Positions 7,240-16,216 of a stretch of 49,136 nt of DNA are shown in pieces (the stretch's first letter is position 1; every line of letters starts with the position of its first letter). Origin of the DNA: JBIKLM01 sp044375105 (GTDB lineage Bacteria; Planctomycetota; UBA1135; GCA-002686595). A program made the position numbers and the translations under genes. The stretch is taken from the NCBI GenBank assembly GCA_044375105.1, contig JBILNK010000009.1, positions 1-49,136 on the forward strand, in the 5' to 3' direction. The notes under the pieces are model-generated. The model saw only the letters and a program-made list of their open reading frames with translations. It ran no database searches and was not told where the DNA came from.

Positions 7240-8967
7240 TCACAGCCAGTTCAGCAGCCGGTCGAGGAGCCGGGCGAGATCGCTGGTGGCGCCGGGGGCG
7301 GCGGGCACGGCGCCGCACAGTTGGGCGTCGGGCGGGATCAGGCCGCGGTCCCAGGAAAGGAGGTTGATCTGCAGGGGCAGGGCGGTGCCGGGGTGCACTT
7401 GGAAGACGGCGCGCACGGGCTGGTGGCCGCTGACCGGATCGTGGATGCGCATGCGATAGTCGCGCATCAGTTCGAGCTCGTCCCCCAGGGAGCCCTGCAC
7501 CTGTTCGAAGCGCCAGGTGCACTTGGCGTCCAGGATCGCCACCCGCGGGGGTTGGCCGCGGCGCTGGACTTCGATCCACAGGTCGGGCCGCAGCACGCCG
7601 CGCGTGAAGGCGGCCACATAACCACCCAGCCGACGGCCCGCTTGGCGCCCCTCGGCCCCGGGGATCAGGGGCTGGTAGACGAGGGCCAGCTGGCCGCCTT
7701 CGGGCAGCGGGAAGTCGAAGCGGTCGCCCGCGCGCAGGTCTCCCAGGGGCAGGAGGGCTCCCGGGGTCCGGTCGCGCTCCGCGTCCTGGTCGGCAGGCGC
7801 CTGCAGACGCTGGTGCAGGGCGGTTCGCAGCCAGGCGCAGCACCAGATCTCGAACAGTTCGGACAGGGGCCGCACCCGCACCAGGGCGTCGGCGCTGCCC
7901 TGCTCGTCGCTTTGCAGTCCGGCCAGCAGCCGGTACACGGCGGCATAGGCCGGCACCCGCCGGAATAGCGGGGTCGGCACCAGGGCGCTGCGCGGCGGGC
8001 CGCATTCGAGCAGCCACTCCTCCGCTTCGCACAGGGCCAGCAGCTGGCTGGCCACGGCGCGAGCCCGGTTGGCCAGGCGCTCCAGCCGCTGGCGGCGCTG
8101 CAGGGCGCGGCTACGTTCGTCGGCGCTCAAGGCGCGCCTCAGGTGCTCTTCCGGGCTCTGCTGCTCGGCCAGTTGGCGCAGCTCGAACGACAGCCCCCGG
8201 GCTCGGCCGATCAGGGCCTGCAGACCGCGCTTGATTTGGCGGTGTTCGCCCAGGTCGTGGCTGAGGCGCACCACGCGCAGATCCGCACCGACCGGTCGGA
8301 AGGAGCGCTGCCCGCCCGGCTGGGCCGGGGTTGCCACCAATTCGAGGCGCCGCGCGCGCTCGAGGCGCAGGCCCGGCCGCCAGCGCGCCCGCAGGGTCTC
8401 GCCGCGCGGCACGGAGCGCAGCACCCGTCCCACATCGCCGACCGCCGCGCGCAGGGCTTCGGCCTGACGCTCTAGGCGGCCGAGGCGTGAGATCGGATCG
8501 CGGGTCGAGGCGTTCACGTCCCGCCGGGCCAGCCCGAGGGCGTCGTAGATCAGCGTCGAATCCAGGGATTGCAGGTCGCCCAGCAGGCGTTCGCGCAGGA
8601 GCTCCTGCTTCTGGCCGTCCAGAATCGGCAGACTGATGCGGGAGTGGACGCGCCAGCCCCCGGGCAGCCGCGTCTCGAGCAGTAAATCGAGCAGCCCCGC
8701 GTCGCGGCCCGCAAGCAGCTCCTCGAGGGGCCGCTCGATCTGGGGGACCCGCGCATCCAGGGCCAGCAGCACCAGCCCATCGCAGGACAGGCGGACGCCG
8801 ACCGCCGGCGCGCCCTTGGGCCGCCGGAGGCGCAGCACGAGGTTCGCCCGGCTGGAGAGTGGCTGGCTCCCGTGCAGGTCGCTGTGCGGATAGAGCGTAA
8901 AGCGCTCCTCCGCACCCTCGCTCACCAACGAGAGTTCAAAGGAGCTGCCAGAAGTCATGCTGGCCAT
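7240..8967 (-). CDS. McrC-like PD-(D/E)XK nuclease subunit (DUF2357 type)
   Basis: A 575-residue protein from the ATG at 8967, with a purine-rich GGGAGG just upstream. The frame stays open to 9039. The N-terminal half is an all-beta/helical region of the DUF2357 type. The middle is Arg/Leu-rich helical. The C-terminal region holds a nuclease core: RPDLWIEV with Asp462, then VAILDAKCTWR with Asp480 and Lys482, the classic PD...DxK layout. Such proteins are the cleavage partners of McrB-type AAA+ NTPases in type IV, modification-dependent restriction. Here the start overlaps the end of the mcrB-like gene by 32 nt, which implies translational coupling. The subunit role is well supported by motif plus neighbour. 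The DNA modification recognised cannot be read from the sequence. Confidence 0.82.
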   Translation of the reverse strand: MASMTSGSSFELSLVSEGAEERFTLYPHSDLHGSQPLSSRANLVLRLRRPKGAPAVGVRLSCDGLVLLALDARVPQIERPLEELLAGRDAGLLDLLLETRLPGGWRVHSRISLPILDGQKQELLRERLLGDLQSLDSTLIYDALGLARRDVNASTRDPISRLGRLERQAEALRAAVGDVGRVLRSVPRGETLRARWRPGLRLERARRLELVATPAQPGGQRSFRPVGADLRVVRLSHDLGEHRQIKRGLQALIGRARGLSFELRQLAEQQSPEEHLRRALSADERSRALQRRQRLERLANRARAVASQLLALCEAEEWLLECGPPRSALVPTPLFRRVPAYAAVYRLLAGLQSDEQGSADALVRVRPLSELFEIWCCAWLRTALHQRLQAPADQDAERDRTPGALLPLGDLRAGDRFDFPLPEGGQLALVYQPLIPGAEGRQAGRRLGGYVAAFTRGVLRPDLWIEVQRRGQPPRVAILDAKCTWRFEQVQGSLGDELELMRDYRMRIHDPVSGHQPVRAVFQVHPGTALPLQINLLSWDRGLIPPDAQLCGAVPAAPGATSDLARLLDRLLNWL

Positions 8968-11074
8968 CGCCCTCCCAGAGACGCCGTAGCAGGTCGCTCG
9001 ACAGGGCGAACTCGTCCTGGCCCAAGAGCCCCTGGGCACGCGGCAGCTGCTCTTGTGCGCGCGGGTGCTCGGTTCGCAGGCGCGGCAGAACGAACATGGC
9101 CAGGGCCCGGTCGAGGGCTTCGTTCTCGGGCAGGATGCGCTCGGCGCAGGCCACGAAGCGCAGGCAGCGCTGGAACACGCGGTGTCCGAAACCCGAGCGC
9201 ATCGGCGCGAGGACTTCGTCCAGCTCGACCAGGCGGTCGACGGCCCACTCGGGCGCTTTGCTGGCCGGCTGGACCCAGGCGGACCAGGCGCTCCAGGTCA
9301 CGGGCGGCGCGGAGGGGGCGGGCGCGCTGGCCTGCCGCGCTTGCAGGCCGGCGCGCAGATCGCCCGGCTCGAGCACCTGGATGCCCGCCCGGTCGAGCAT
9401 CTTGGGGCTGAAGAAGTGGGTGGTCTCGTCGACGTTCACGGTGCCCACGATGCGCAGGTTGGGCGGCAGGCTGATCTGGTCGTAGGCCGCGTAGCGATCG
9501 TTCGGATCGACCAGGCGCTTGTCGAACAAGCGCAACACGCGCTCGGTGGGTCCGCCTTCGAGCAGGCTCAGGAAGCTGGCGAAGTAGTGCTCCACGCGGC
9601 CCAGGTTCATCTCGTCGAGGACCAGCAGCCTGAGCCCCTGGGCCTGACCCTGGGCGCGCGCGGAGATCAGGAAATCCAGGATGCCGGTCGGGGCCGGGAT
9701 GAAACGCTGCGAGAGGCTGTCCCAGGCGCCGATCACGTCGCGCTCGTCCAGCCAGTCCGGTCGGACGGGGGCCAGCAAACAGCCCCCCGGATCGCCCATG
9801 GCCAGGCTGTAGAGCTGTGGCAGGGTCGATTTCCCGGTGCCGCTCGGCCCGGCCACCACGTGCCACGCGCCCGACTTGAGGGCCACGTGGAAAACCGCCA
9901 GATCGCGCTTGTCCATGGCGATTCCCTGGGCCATGGCTTGGCGCTCGAACTCCTCCAGGAAGGCGGCTTCGCTGGGCGGCTCCTTGGGCCTTCCGGGACG
10001 CGCTTCCGCGGCGGGTTTGGCGCCTTGAGGCGCAGGCTGTCCGATCGACGTGGGGCCGCCGAGCGGCTTGGGCCGTTCGAGGTGCGCGGTCGGCTCTCGA
10101 CGCGGCAGCTCGATCGACAAGAGGCGCATGAACTCGCCCAGGTCGGTCTGGCCCAGCTGGCGCAGTCCAGGCAGCCCCTGGGTTCGGTAGCGCTCGTACA
10201 GGGCGCGCAATCGCTCGAGCCACGGTCCGAGGCTTTCGTCCTCGCGGGCCAGCGTCTCGATCCGATCCAGGATTTCGTTGGGGTAAGACGGGCCCCGTCC
10301 AGGGCCGTGCACCCGGCGCGAGAGGGTGGCGCACAACCGCGCCAAGGGCAGGGCCTGGACCGGCTTGCCCTGTCCGGCGAGTTCGGCCTCAAATTCCCTG
10401 CGGATCAGCGCGATCGAAACGCGCTTGCGCGGGTGCTGGAGCGGATTGGGATGTTGCGCGTTCACCTCCCAAGAGAGCTGCAGGAGCCGCTTGTCCTGCA
10501 GCAGGAGCTGGCGTTCGAAGCGCCAGATACGCTCGGCCGAGTCCTCGGGGGCGCGCAGATGCAGGCGGGCTTGGCTCGGGCTCCAAGTGCCCGTGAAGGG
10601 GCCGAGGGCTGCGTCCTCGAAGACCATGAACAGCCGCGGCCAGGACCGGCGGCTGGAGGCAACCCCGGCTTCGACGCCGCCCCCGATCAGATCGTCGATG
10701 GGAGGCGCTTTGCCCGGCAGGACCAGCACCTCGTCCCACAGGGGCGAGCTCGCTTCGCGCCGCGTGCGCGGATCGCCCGTCTTCAGGCGCACCTGATATT
10801 GGTCCTTGTTCGGCTCCGGGTTGCCGAAGGTCATCGAGCGCTCGAGGGTGCCCACATGCAGGCTGCCCGGCAGCAACTGGTCGTCCTGCACGCCGCGCAA
10901 CATCCACCAAATGCGACCGCGATTGGGGAAGTCCTTGGGATCCAGGCGCTCGCCGGTTTCTTCGATGAACAAGGGCATCCCGATGCAAAAACGGCTGGCG
11001 CTCGAGTCGAAGGGCTCCTGGTCGACCCCGAAGACGATGCGCCGTCCGCTTTGTGCGAGGAGTTCGGTCTTCAT
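8936..11074 (-). CDS. McrB-like AAA+ NTPase with unassigned N-terminal region
   Basis: A 712-residue protein. The C-terminal half is a McrB-family AAA+ motor: Walker A GPSGTGKST at residues 409-417, Walker B LLVLDEMN at 483-490, and the McrB signature GTVNVDET at 544-551, followed by FFSPKMLDRA. Residues 1-200 are not a DUF3578-type McrB recognition domain that I recognise; they look beta-rich and could be the target-sensing module. Residues 330-370 are a Pro/Gly-rich linker. The motor hydrolyses GTP or ATP and drives the nuclease subunit encoded by the overlapping downstream gene. The pair is a defence module against modified foreign DNA, by family analogy. The gene abuts an AT-richer stretch with orphan genes, which fits an acquired segment. 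Confidence 0.85.
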   Translation of the reverse strand: MKTELLAQSGRRIVFGVDQEPFDSSASRFCIGMPLFIEETGERLDPKDFPNRGRIWWMLRGVQDDQLLPGSLHVGTLERSMTFGNPEPNKDQYQVRLKTGDPRTRREASSPLWDEVLVLPGKAPPIDDLIGGGVEAGVASSRRSWPRLFMVFEDAALGPFTGTWSPSQARLHLRAPEDSAERIWRFERQLLLQDKRLLQLSWEVNAQHPNPLQHPRKRVSIALIRREFEAELAGQGKPVQALPLARLCATLSRRVHGPGRGPSYPNEILDRIETLAREDESLGPWLERLRALYERYRTQGLPGLRQLGQTDLGEFMRLLSIELPRREPTAHLERPKPLGGPTSIGQPAPQGAKPAAEARPGRPKEPPSEAAFLEEFERQAMAQGIAMDKRDLAVFHVALKSGAWHVVAGPSGTGKSTLPQLYSLAMGDPGGCLLAPVRPDWLDERDVIGAWDSLSQRFIPAPTGILDFLISARAQGQAQGLRLLVLDEMNLGRVEHYFASFLSLLEGGPTERVLRLFDKRLVDPNDRYAAYDQISLPPNLRIVGTVNVDETTHFFSPKMLDRAGIQVLEPGDLRAGLQARQASAPAPSAPPVTWSAWSAWVQPASKAPEWAVDRLVELDEVLAPMRSGFGHRVFQRCLRFVACAERILPENEALDRALAMFVLPRLRTEHPRAQEQLPRAQGLLGQDEFALSSDLLRRLWEGDGQHDFWQLL

Positions 11075-11481
11075 GTTTTTTTGGGGGGAGTGTCAGGCCG
11101 CACCGGATGCCTCGGCGCCTGGGGGGCGGATCTTAGCGCCGGCTGGGCGGCGTTCACCGTTGGGTCGAGAATCGGCGTCCCCGCGCCGCTTGCGCGGGGA
11201 CCTGTCCTCCCCGGGACGCAGCCGTCTCGATCCGGAGGGGCAGACCTCAGCGATCCCACAGCTCTGGTCCCACGGACGCCGATCGCGCCGGTCCAAAGTA
11301 GGCCCAGCCCCGGGGCGATCGATCGCCCGCGGCCCCGTCGAGCGCTTTCCGCGGACGGCATCGGACCCGCCCTCGGCCGCGCGGCAGGTACTCGGGCCGA
11401 GGGCCTCGGACCAACGCCTCTCAGGTTGACGTCGGGGTCAAATTCGCTCGGACCGAGCCCTGCCGATGTTCTACTGCCGGG
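11075..11481. other. Divergent intergenic region, promoters expected
   Basis: About 400 bases between the McrB-like gene (leftward) and the EamA transporter (rightward). A run of six C and seven A residues sits directly before the McrB start on its strand, with no recognisable Shine-Dalgarno. No tRNA, repeat array or convincing ORF was found. Confidence 0.4.
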
Positions 11482-12354
11482 ATGCCCATCGAGGCCCTTG
11501 GTCTGGTTTTGCTGGCGGCGCTGCTGCATGCGGTTTGGAACATCGCGGCCAAACGGGCGGGGGGTGACTTTCGGTTCACGCTGTTCGTCGCGCTGTTCGT
11601 GAGCCTGGTGTGGGCGCCGGTGGCGGTCTGGTTGGGGGCGCCGGTGGTGGGGGGCTGGGGGGGCGAGGTCTGGGGGCTGCTCACGCTCAGCGCGCTGGTG
11701 CACCTGGCCTATTTCGTGGTTTTGTTGCGGGGCTATCGGGCCGCCGACCTGACGGTGGTCTATCCGGTGGCGCGCGGCAGCGCGCCGCTGATCACCGCGG
11801 CGTTCGCGGTACTGTGGATGGGCGAGGATCTGGGGCTGGTGGCGGGGGCGGGCGTCGGGCTGGTGTGCCTGGGCGTGTTCCTGATCGCCGGAGGACCTCA
11901 GCTCTGGCGCGGCCAGCAAGGGCCGGCGCGGGTGCGCGCAGGACTGGCCTGGGGCGCGGCCACGGGCCTGTTCATCGCCGGGTATTCCGTGATCGACGGC
12001 TACGGCGTCAAGGTCCAGGGCGTGCATCCGGTGCTGCTCGACTACTTCGGCAACCTGCTGCGCCTGCCGCTGCTCCTGCCCGCCATCTGGCCCCAACGCG
12101 CCGAACTGCCGGCCCTGTTCCGCCAGCAATGGAAGGCCGCCCTGACCGTCGCCACCCTGGGCAGCGCCGGCTACATGCTGGTGCTCGAGGCCATGACCCG
12201 CGCGCCGCTCTCCCACGTGGCCCCGGCCCGCGAGATTTCCATGCTCCTGGCGGCCCTGCTCGGCGGCCGCCTGCTGGGCGAACAGGATCGCGGCCCGCGC
12301 CTCTTGGGCGCCGCCGCCATGACCCTCGGCGTCGCCGCCTTGACCTGGGCCTGA
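11482..12354 (+). CDS. EamA/DMT-family transporter
   Basis: A 290-residue integral membrane protein with about ten hydrophobic helices arranged as two EamA repeats of roughly 140 residues each. The first repeat begins ALGLVLLAALLHAVWNIAAK, the usual DMT start with the A-x-x-x-W-N pattern, and contains VVYPVARGSAPLITA. The second ends SHVAPAREISMLLAALLGG, where the P-x-x-E motif of the family is recognisable. DMT proteins export or import small metabolites across the inner membrane; the substrate cannot be predicted. The length is typical. The gene stands alone, and an inverted repeat directly follows the stop codon. Confidence 0.88.
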   Translation: MPIEALGLVLLAALLHAVWNIAAKRAGGDFRFTLFVALFVSLVWAPVAVWLGAPVVGGWGGEVWGLLTLSALVHLAYFVVLLRGYRAADLTVVYPVARGSAPLITAAFAVLWMGEDLGLVAGAGVGLVCLGVFLIAGGPQLWRGQQGPARVRAGLAWGAATGLFIAGYSVIDGYGVKVQGVHPVLLDYFGNLLRLPLLLPAIWPQRAELPALFRQQWKAALTVATLGSAGYMLVLEAMTRAPLSHVAPAREISMLLAALLGGRLLGEQDRGPRLLGAAAMTLGVAALTWA

Positions 12355-12359
12355 GCGGC

Positions 12360-12382
12360 CTGGATCCGCGCGACCGATCCAG
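12360..12382 (+). terminator. Short inverted repeat after the EamA gene
   Basis: CTGGATC at 12360-12366 is the perfect reverse complement of GATCCAG at 12376-12382, with a 9-nt loop, starting 5 nt after the EamA stop codon. No T-tract follows, so it could be a weak or Rho-assisted terminator, or chance in GC-rich DNA. Confidence 0.3.
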
Positions 12383-12564
12383 CGGCCGGCCGCCGCCGCA
12401 GGTGTCCGGCCCCGCCCCGCCGACGGCCTTCCGAGAGACCTCCGGCCGCCGCGCGTCCTGGATCGCCGCGAGGTACGCTCGGCTCTCGAGTTCGGCGTCC
12501 CACCGAGCACCGGTTCGATGGGAGCTCCGAGAAGGTCGTGCGGACCTCGTTACCATGCGGTGAC

Positions 12565-13068
12565 ATGGATTCCTGGATACATGTTGTCCTGCCGGCGCCG
12601 AGCGCTCTGATGGCGATCGGGGCGGTGCTGTTCTGGAAGCACAAGCGGCAGCGCTCGGTGGTGCTGAGGGGCGTGACGGCGCTCGGATGGGTGGGGATTT
12701 GCTGTCTGCCGTCGGCGCTGGTGCAGGTGTTTCTGGCGGCGAATGGGCAGTTTTCGACGAGTTTCGCTGGGACGGAGTTGGTGCCGTTGTTCCTGGTGGG
12801 CTGGTGGGTGCTCGCGGGCGGCGCTAGCGTGATCGGACTATTCGAGGCCAGCGCGGAGGTCATCAGCGGCCATCGCAGCGCGACGCTGCTCGACAATTTG
12901 GCCTGGTACTGGGTGCTGCTTGCGCTGCAGTGGGGGATCCTGGTGGCGCTGCTCCAGCCGCACTTCGGCGCCCGCTTCCGCTGGTCCTCCCCGCGCCTGT
13001 GGCTGATCGGCGGCGCCGTCGCGCTCAACTCCGCCCTGGGTGTCCATTGGCCCTGGTGGGGCACTTGA
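12565..13068 (+). CDS. Small polytopic membrane protein, unknown
   Basis: A 167-residue protein with four to five hydrophobic segments: around residues 6-24 (VVLPAPSALMAIGAVLF), 36-58, 68-90 (VPLFLVGWWVLAGGASVIGLF), 108-127 and 138-155. It ends in a Trp-rich tail (HWPWWGT). The ATG at 12565 puts the first membrane segment right at the N-terminus; an upstream GTG at 12538 would add nine residues. No family was recognised and no motif points to an activity. It lies between the EamA gene and pyrF with large gaps, so context gives little. Confidence 0.6.
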   Translation: MDSWIHVVLPAPSALMAIGAVLFWKHKRQRSVVLRGVTALGWVGICCLPSALVQVFLAANGQFSTSFAGTELVPLFLVGWWVLAGGASVIGLFEASAEVISGHRSATLLDNLAWYWVLLALQWGILVALLQPHFGARFRWSSPRLWLIGGAVALNSALGVHWPWWGT

Positions 13069-13400
13069 ACCAAGCGGCCGCGCTCGCCGCGGGCCAGGCG
13101 TCGGTCGAAGCCGGCCCGGATACGTCAGGGCTGAAGCAGCCGGACCTGGAGATCGCGCAGACCTGGGGTGCCTGCCGGGCGGGATTGGACCCCGGTCGGG
13201 CCCGGTTCGTCGCGGGCCCATGGTCGGAGCGCCGAACTGCGGATGAGCACCGAGAACCGGCGGAGGCCGCTTGGAGCCGCCCCGGCAAACCAAAGCAAGT
13301 CTTCGGCTGCGGCGGGCCGAAAGCCCGCCCCGTGGGCGTGCGCACGACGGCGGCCCTTGCGCCTTGCGATGGCCAGCCCCCGCTCCGTTAGGCTCTGGCC
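13069..13400 (+). other. Intergenic region before pyrF, nothing recognised
   Basis: About 330 bases with open low-complexity frames on both strands but no credible gene, repeat or RNA. The pyrF promoter probably lies in the right-hand part, where a short AT-richer patch appears around 13381-13400. Confidence 0.4.
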
Positions 13401-14309
13401 ATGCACCTCCAGACGCCGGCCAAGCCGCCCTTCGCCGAACGCCTCCAATCGGCCATCCAGCGGGTCGGCAACCCGATCCTGCTGGGCGTCGATCCGCACC
13501 TCGAGCTGCTGCCGCCGGAGTTCGAAGGCGCCCGCGACAAGCGCCTGCCGCGCCGCAACCGCGCCGAGCTGGTCGAGCGCTTTTGCCTGGAATTGATCGA
13601 CCTGGCGGCCGGGCGGGTGCCCGCGATCAAGCCCCAGGCGGCCTTCTTCGAGGAGCTCGGCTCCGACGGCTATCGGGCCTTCGAGCAGGTCATCGCCCAC
13701 GCGCGCTCCGCTGGCCTGCTGGTGGTCGCCGACGTCAAGCGCGGTGACATCGCCAGCACCGCCGAGGCCTACGCCCGCGGGCTGTTCGAGCCCCAGGACC
13801 CGCACTTCGCCGCCGATGCGGTCACCTTGAGCCCCTACCTGGGCCCCGACTCCCTAGACCCCTGGGTCAAGGCCTGCGACCGCGTGCAGGGCGGCGCCTT
13901 CGTGCTGGTGCGCACCTCGAACCCCGGCGGCACGGCTTGGCAGACCGCCGGCGAGCCGAGCCCGGCCGCGCGCGTGGCCGCGGAGCTCACGCGCATCAAC
14001 GCCGGCCGCCGCGGTCCGGCCGGCTTCGGCCCCTTCGGCGCCGTGGTGGGCGCCACGCAGCGCGCCGAGCTCGAGCATTGGCGCGCCGCCCTGCCGGACT
14101 CTTTCCTCCTGTTGCCCGGCTACGGCGCCCAGGGCGCCACCGCCCGCGACGTGGCCCCGGCCTTCCTGCCCGGCGCCCGGGGCGCCCTGGTGGCCAGCTC
14201 CCGCGGCATCGCCTTCGCCTACCGCGACGCCCCGGGCAGCGACTGGCGCCAAGCCGCCGCGAGCGCCCTGGAGCGCATGCACGCCGACCTGACCGCGGCG
14301 TTGCGCTGA
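13401..14309 (+). CDS. pyrF: Orotidine 5'-phosphate decarboxylase, group 2
   Basis: A 302-residue enzyme that decarboxylates OMP to UMP, the last step of pyrimidine synthesis. The long form (about 270-300 residues) marks group 2. Motifs seen: LLGVDPHLELLP near the start (Asp31), AIKPQAAFFE, then the catalytic VVADVKRGDIAST with Asp111, Lys113 and Asp116, then FVLVRTSNPGG and late VASSRGIAFAYRD, which binds phosphate. The stop codon overlaps the ATG of the next gene by one base (TGATG), so the two are translationally coupled. The assignment is firm. Confidence 0.95.
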   Translation: MHLQTPAKPPFAERLQSAIQRVGNPILLGVDPHLELLPPEFEGARDKRLPRRNRAELVERFCLELIDLAAGRVPAIKPQAAFFEELGSDGYRAFEQVIAHARSAGLLVVADVKRGDIASTAEAYARGLFEPQDPHFAADAVTLSPYLGPDSLDPWVKACDRVQGGAFVLVRTSNPGGTAWQTAGEPSPAARVAAELTRINAGRRGPAGFGPFGAVVGATQRAELEHWRAALPDSFLLLPGYGAQGATARDVAPAFLPGARGALVASSRGIAFAYRDAPGSDWRQAAASALERMHADLTAALR

Positions 14310-15439
14310 TGGGGACCGCGGGGCAGCTCGACGGGGCCCGGGTGCGGGTGGGGCTGCCGCTCGAGTGGGCGGGGGGGGCGCTTTCGCGGTTGGTGGCGGT
14401 CGCCCAGGCGCAGGTGTTCGCGCGGCGGGCGGCGCGCGAGCGGGGCGAGGCGGTCGGGGTCGAGGTGGTCTGGGGGCCGGAGCCGGGCGGCGAGCGGGCG
14501 CTGCATGTGCTCAATCGGCATTTGCTGTTGACGCGCGTGCGGGTCGAGGTGGGGTCCGAGGGCGCGTTGGCGGCCCTGCGCGGGCAGCTCGAACAGCTCT
14601 TGCCGGCGGGGCCCGAGCGCGGGCGGGCCTTGGAGCGCTGCCTGCCGCGGGCGGGCGAAGGGCTGCGGGCGGCGGCGGAGCGGCTGTGGAGCGCTTGGTT
14701 TCCGGGGATCGTCTTCGTTGCCGCGGAAGTGGCTGCGGTGAAGTCGGCTTCGGCGCACGAGACTCCGTCGCACGGGGATTGGCTGGACGGAACCGCGGCG
14801 CAGGGGCTGGCGGTTCCGAGCGCAGGTCCGACCCACAGGCCCAACTCCGACCCGGAATCGGGCCCCGTGCTGGCGGAGTTCGGCTGGTTGCCGGGCGCGC
14901 GGCCCCTGCCGCGGGTGTTCCTGATCAGCGCGGCCACGGCGCGGGCGTTGGAGCGGCTCGGGCTGCCGTTGGATGCGGCGCTGGCGGCGCCGCTCGCGGA
15001 GGGCGAGCGCGCGCCTCCCGGGCCGCCGCCTGCGGTGGTAGGGGAGCTGCGCACCCTGGCCGAGCGCCTGCGCGCCGATCTGTCCGGACTTCGCGGGGCT
15101 CTGGCCGAGGTCGATCGCGGCCTCGGTGTGCAATCGCGCCGCACCGCCGCCCAGGCCCAGGACCTGATCGAGGCCCTGGCGCGGCGCGCCGAGCGCGTGC
15201 ACCAAAACCGCGCCGGCACCCGGCGCCGGCACCAGCGCCGCGCCAGCAACGCCCTGTGGCCCCTTGGGCGCCCGCAGATCGAGGTGCTTTCCTGCCTGCA
15301 ATACGCGGCGCTGTTCGGCGACCGGTTGGTGGAGTGCCTGTGCGATGGCTTGGACCCCGAGTCGAGGGCGGTCCAAGCGCTGCTGCTGGAGTCGGAGCCG
15401 CCGGCGCTGCCCCCGCGGGGCGGCCAAGGCGAGCCCTAG
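14309..15439 (+). CDS. Divergent BshC-like protein
   Basis: A 376-residue protein that aligns by pattern to BshC, the putative cysteine-adding enzyme of bacillithiol synthesis (about 540 residues). LEWAGGALSRLVAVAQAQV plus a following VEVVWGPEPG matches the position of the BshC GPL..YKA and PVFW blocks. The C-terminal ARRAERVHQN coiled region followed by NALWPLGRPQIEVLSCLQYA matches the BshC LFPxGxLQER region. The TGQQ and EDHD-like motifs expected near the N-terminus are missing and the protein is about 160 residues short, so catalytic activity is doubtful. It is coupled to pyrF by a one-base overlap. Rest of the protein: Ala/Arg/Gly-rich, high GC. The alternative is an unrelated helical protein. 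Confidence 0.5.
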   Translation: MGTAGQLDGARVRVGLPLEWAGGALSRLVAVAQAQVFARRAARERGEAVGVEVVWGPEPGGERALHVLNRHLLLTRVRVEVGSEGALAALRGQLEQLLPAGPERGRALERCLPRAGEGLRAAAERLWSAWFPGIVFVAAEVAAVKSASAHETPSHGDWLDGTAAQGLAVPSAGPTHRPNSDPESGPVLAEFGWLPGARPLPRVFLISAATARALERLGLPLDAALAAPLAEGERAPPGPPPAVVGELRTLAERLRADLSGLRGALAEVDRGLGVQSRRTAAQAQDLIEALARRAERVHQNRAGTRRRHQRRASNALWPLGRPQIEVLSCLQYAALFGDRLVECLCDGLDPESRAVQALLLESEPPALPPRGGQGEP

Positions 15440-15673
15440 GGAGCAGGGGGGGGCCGGCGAACGGGCCGGCGAACCGGCCGATCGAGCGCCGGCACTCCGA
15501 GCAGAAGTGGATTCGGGCGGCGTCCGAGCCGCCCGACCAACCCGTCGAATGCCTGTGAGCACTCATCCGGCGACTGCGGAGGCTGGCACCGGCGCTGCGC
15601 TCCGATTTCTTTCCAGCCCCTGAGCGGCCAGCTGCGTCCCGAGGCCGGTCGCCCCCGGGCGGCACGGCCTTGA

Positions 15674-16216
15674 TCACAGCAGCGTGCGCAGCTTGCTGCG
15701 CGCCGCGTGCAGGCGCGAATAGACCGTGCCCTCCGGGATCCCGAGCACCTGGGCGATCTCGACCCCCGGCATGTCGTCGAAGGCGGCCAGGCCCAGCACC
15801 AGGCGCTGTTCGGCCGGCAGGCGCGCGATCGCCCGCAGCAGGCGGACGGCCCCTTCGTTGTCGGCGACCTGCTCGGCCGGTCCGCTGGCCAGGTCGCTGC
15901 GCTCGTCGGTCAGCTCGACGTCCGGGCGCCGCCTGCGGCGCGCCTGGATGGTCAGGGCCGAGCGGATCGCGATGCGCGAGATCCAGGTCCGCAGGCTGGA
16001 CTCGCCGCGGAAGCTGGCGCTGTAGCGCAGCACCTGCACGAAGGTCTCCTGCAGGGCATCCTCCGCTTCGCTCTGGCAGCAAACGATGCGCAGGCACAGG
16101 CCCAGGATTCCGGCGCCGTAGGCGCGATAAATCCCGTCGACCGCGGCCTGGCGCTCGGCCGCATTGTCGGCGCCCAAGGCCGCGATCCAATCGGTTTCGT
16201 TGCTCGGAGGATTCAC
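15674..16216 (-). CDS. ECF-type RNA polymerase sigma factor
   Basis: A 180-residue sigma-70 family member with only regions 2 and 4. Region 2 contains EDALQETFVQVLRYSASFRG and LRTWISRIAIRSAL. Region 4 contains LPAEQRLVLGLAAFDDMPGV and a helix-turn-helix GIPEGTVYSRLHAARSKLR. It redirects RNA polymerase to a small regulon. The start codon is GTG at 16216, overlapping the stop of the upstream membrane-protein gene by four bases (GTGA). Order is unusual: membrane protein first, sigma second. The membrane partner could be an anti-sigma factor or signal sensor, but it has no recognised anti-sigma motif. Family assignment is firm; the regulon is unknown. Confidence 0.9.
   Translation of the reverse strand: MNPPSNETDWIAALGADNAAERQAAVDGIYRAYGAGILGLCLRIVCCQSEAEDALQETFVQVLRYSASFRGESSLRTWISRIAIRSALTIQARRRRRPDVELTDERSDLASGPAEQVADNEGAVRLLRAIARLPAEQRLVLGLAAFDDMPGVEIAQVLGIPEGTVYSRLHAARSKLRTLL

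Noticed and set aside
9053..11602. 849-codon plus-strand open frame opposite the McrB-like gene
   Set aside because: It is antisense to a gene with clear AAA+ motifs. The translation is Gly/Arg/Ala/Gln-rich with no domain; long antisense frames are expected at this GC content.
15454..15477. Two adjacent 12-bp near-identical units (CCGGCGAACGGG type)
   Set aside because: Only two copies in a convergent gap of very GC-rich DNA; no array, no CRISPR-like spacing, no adjacent cas genes.
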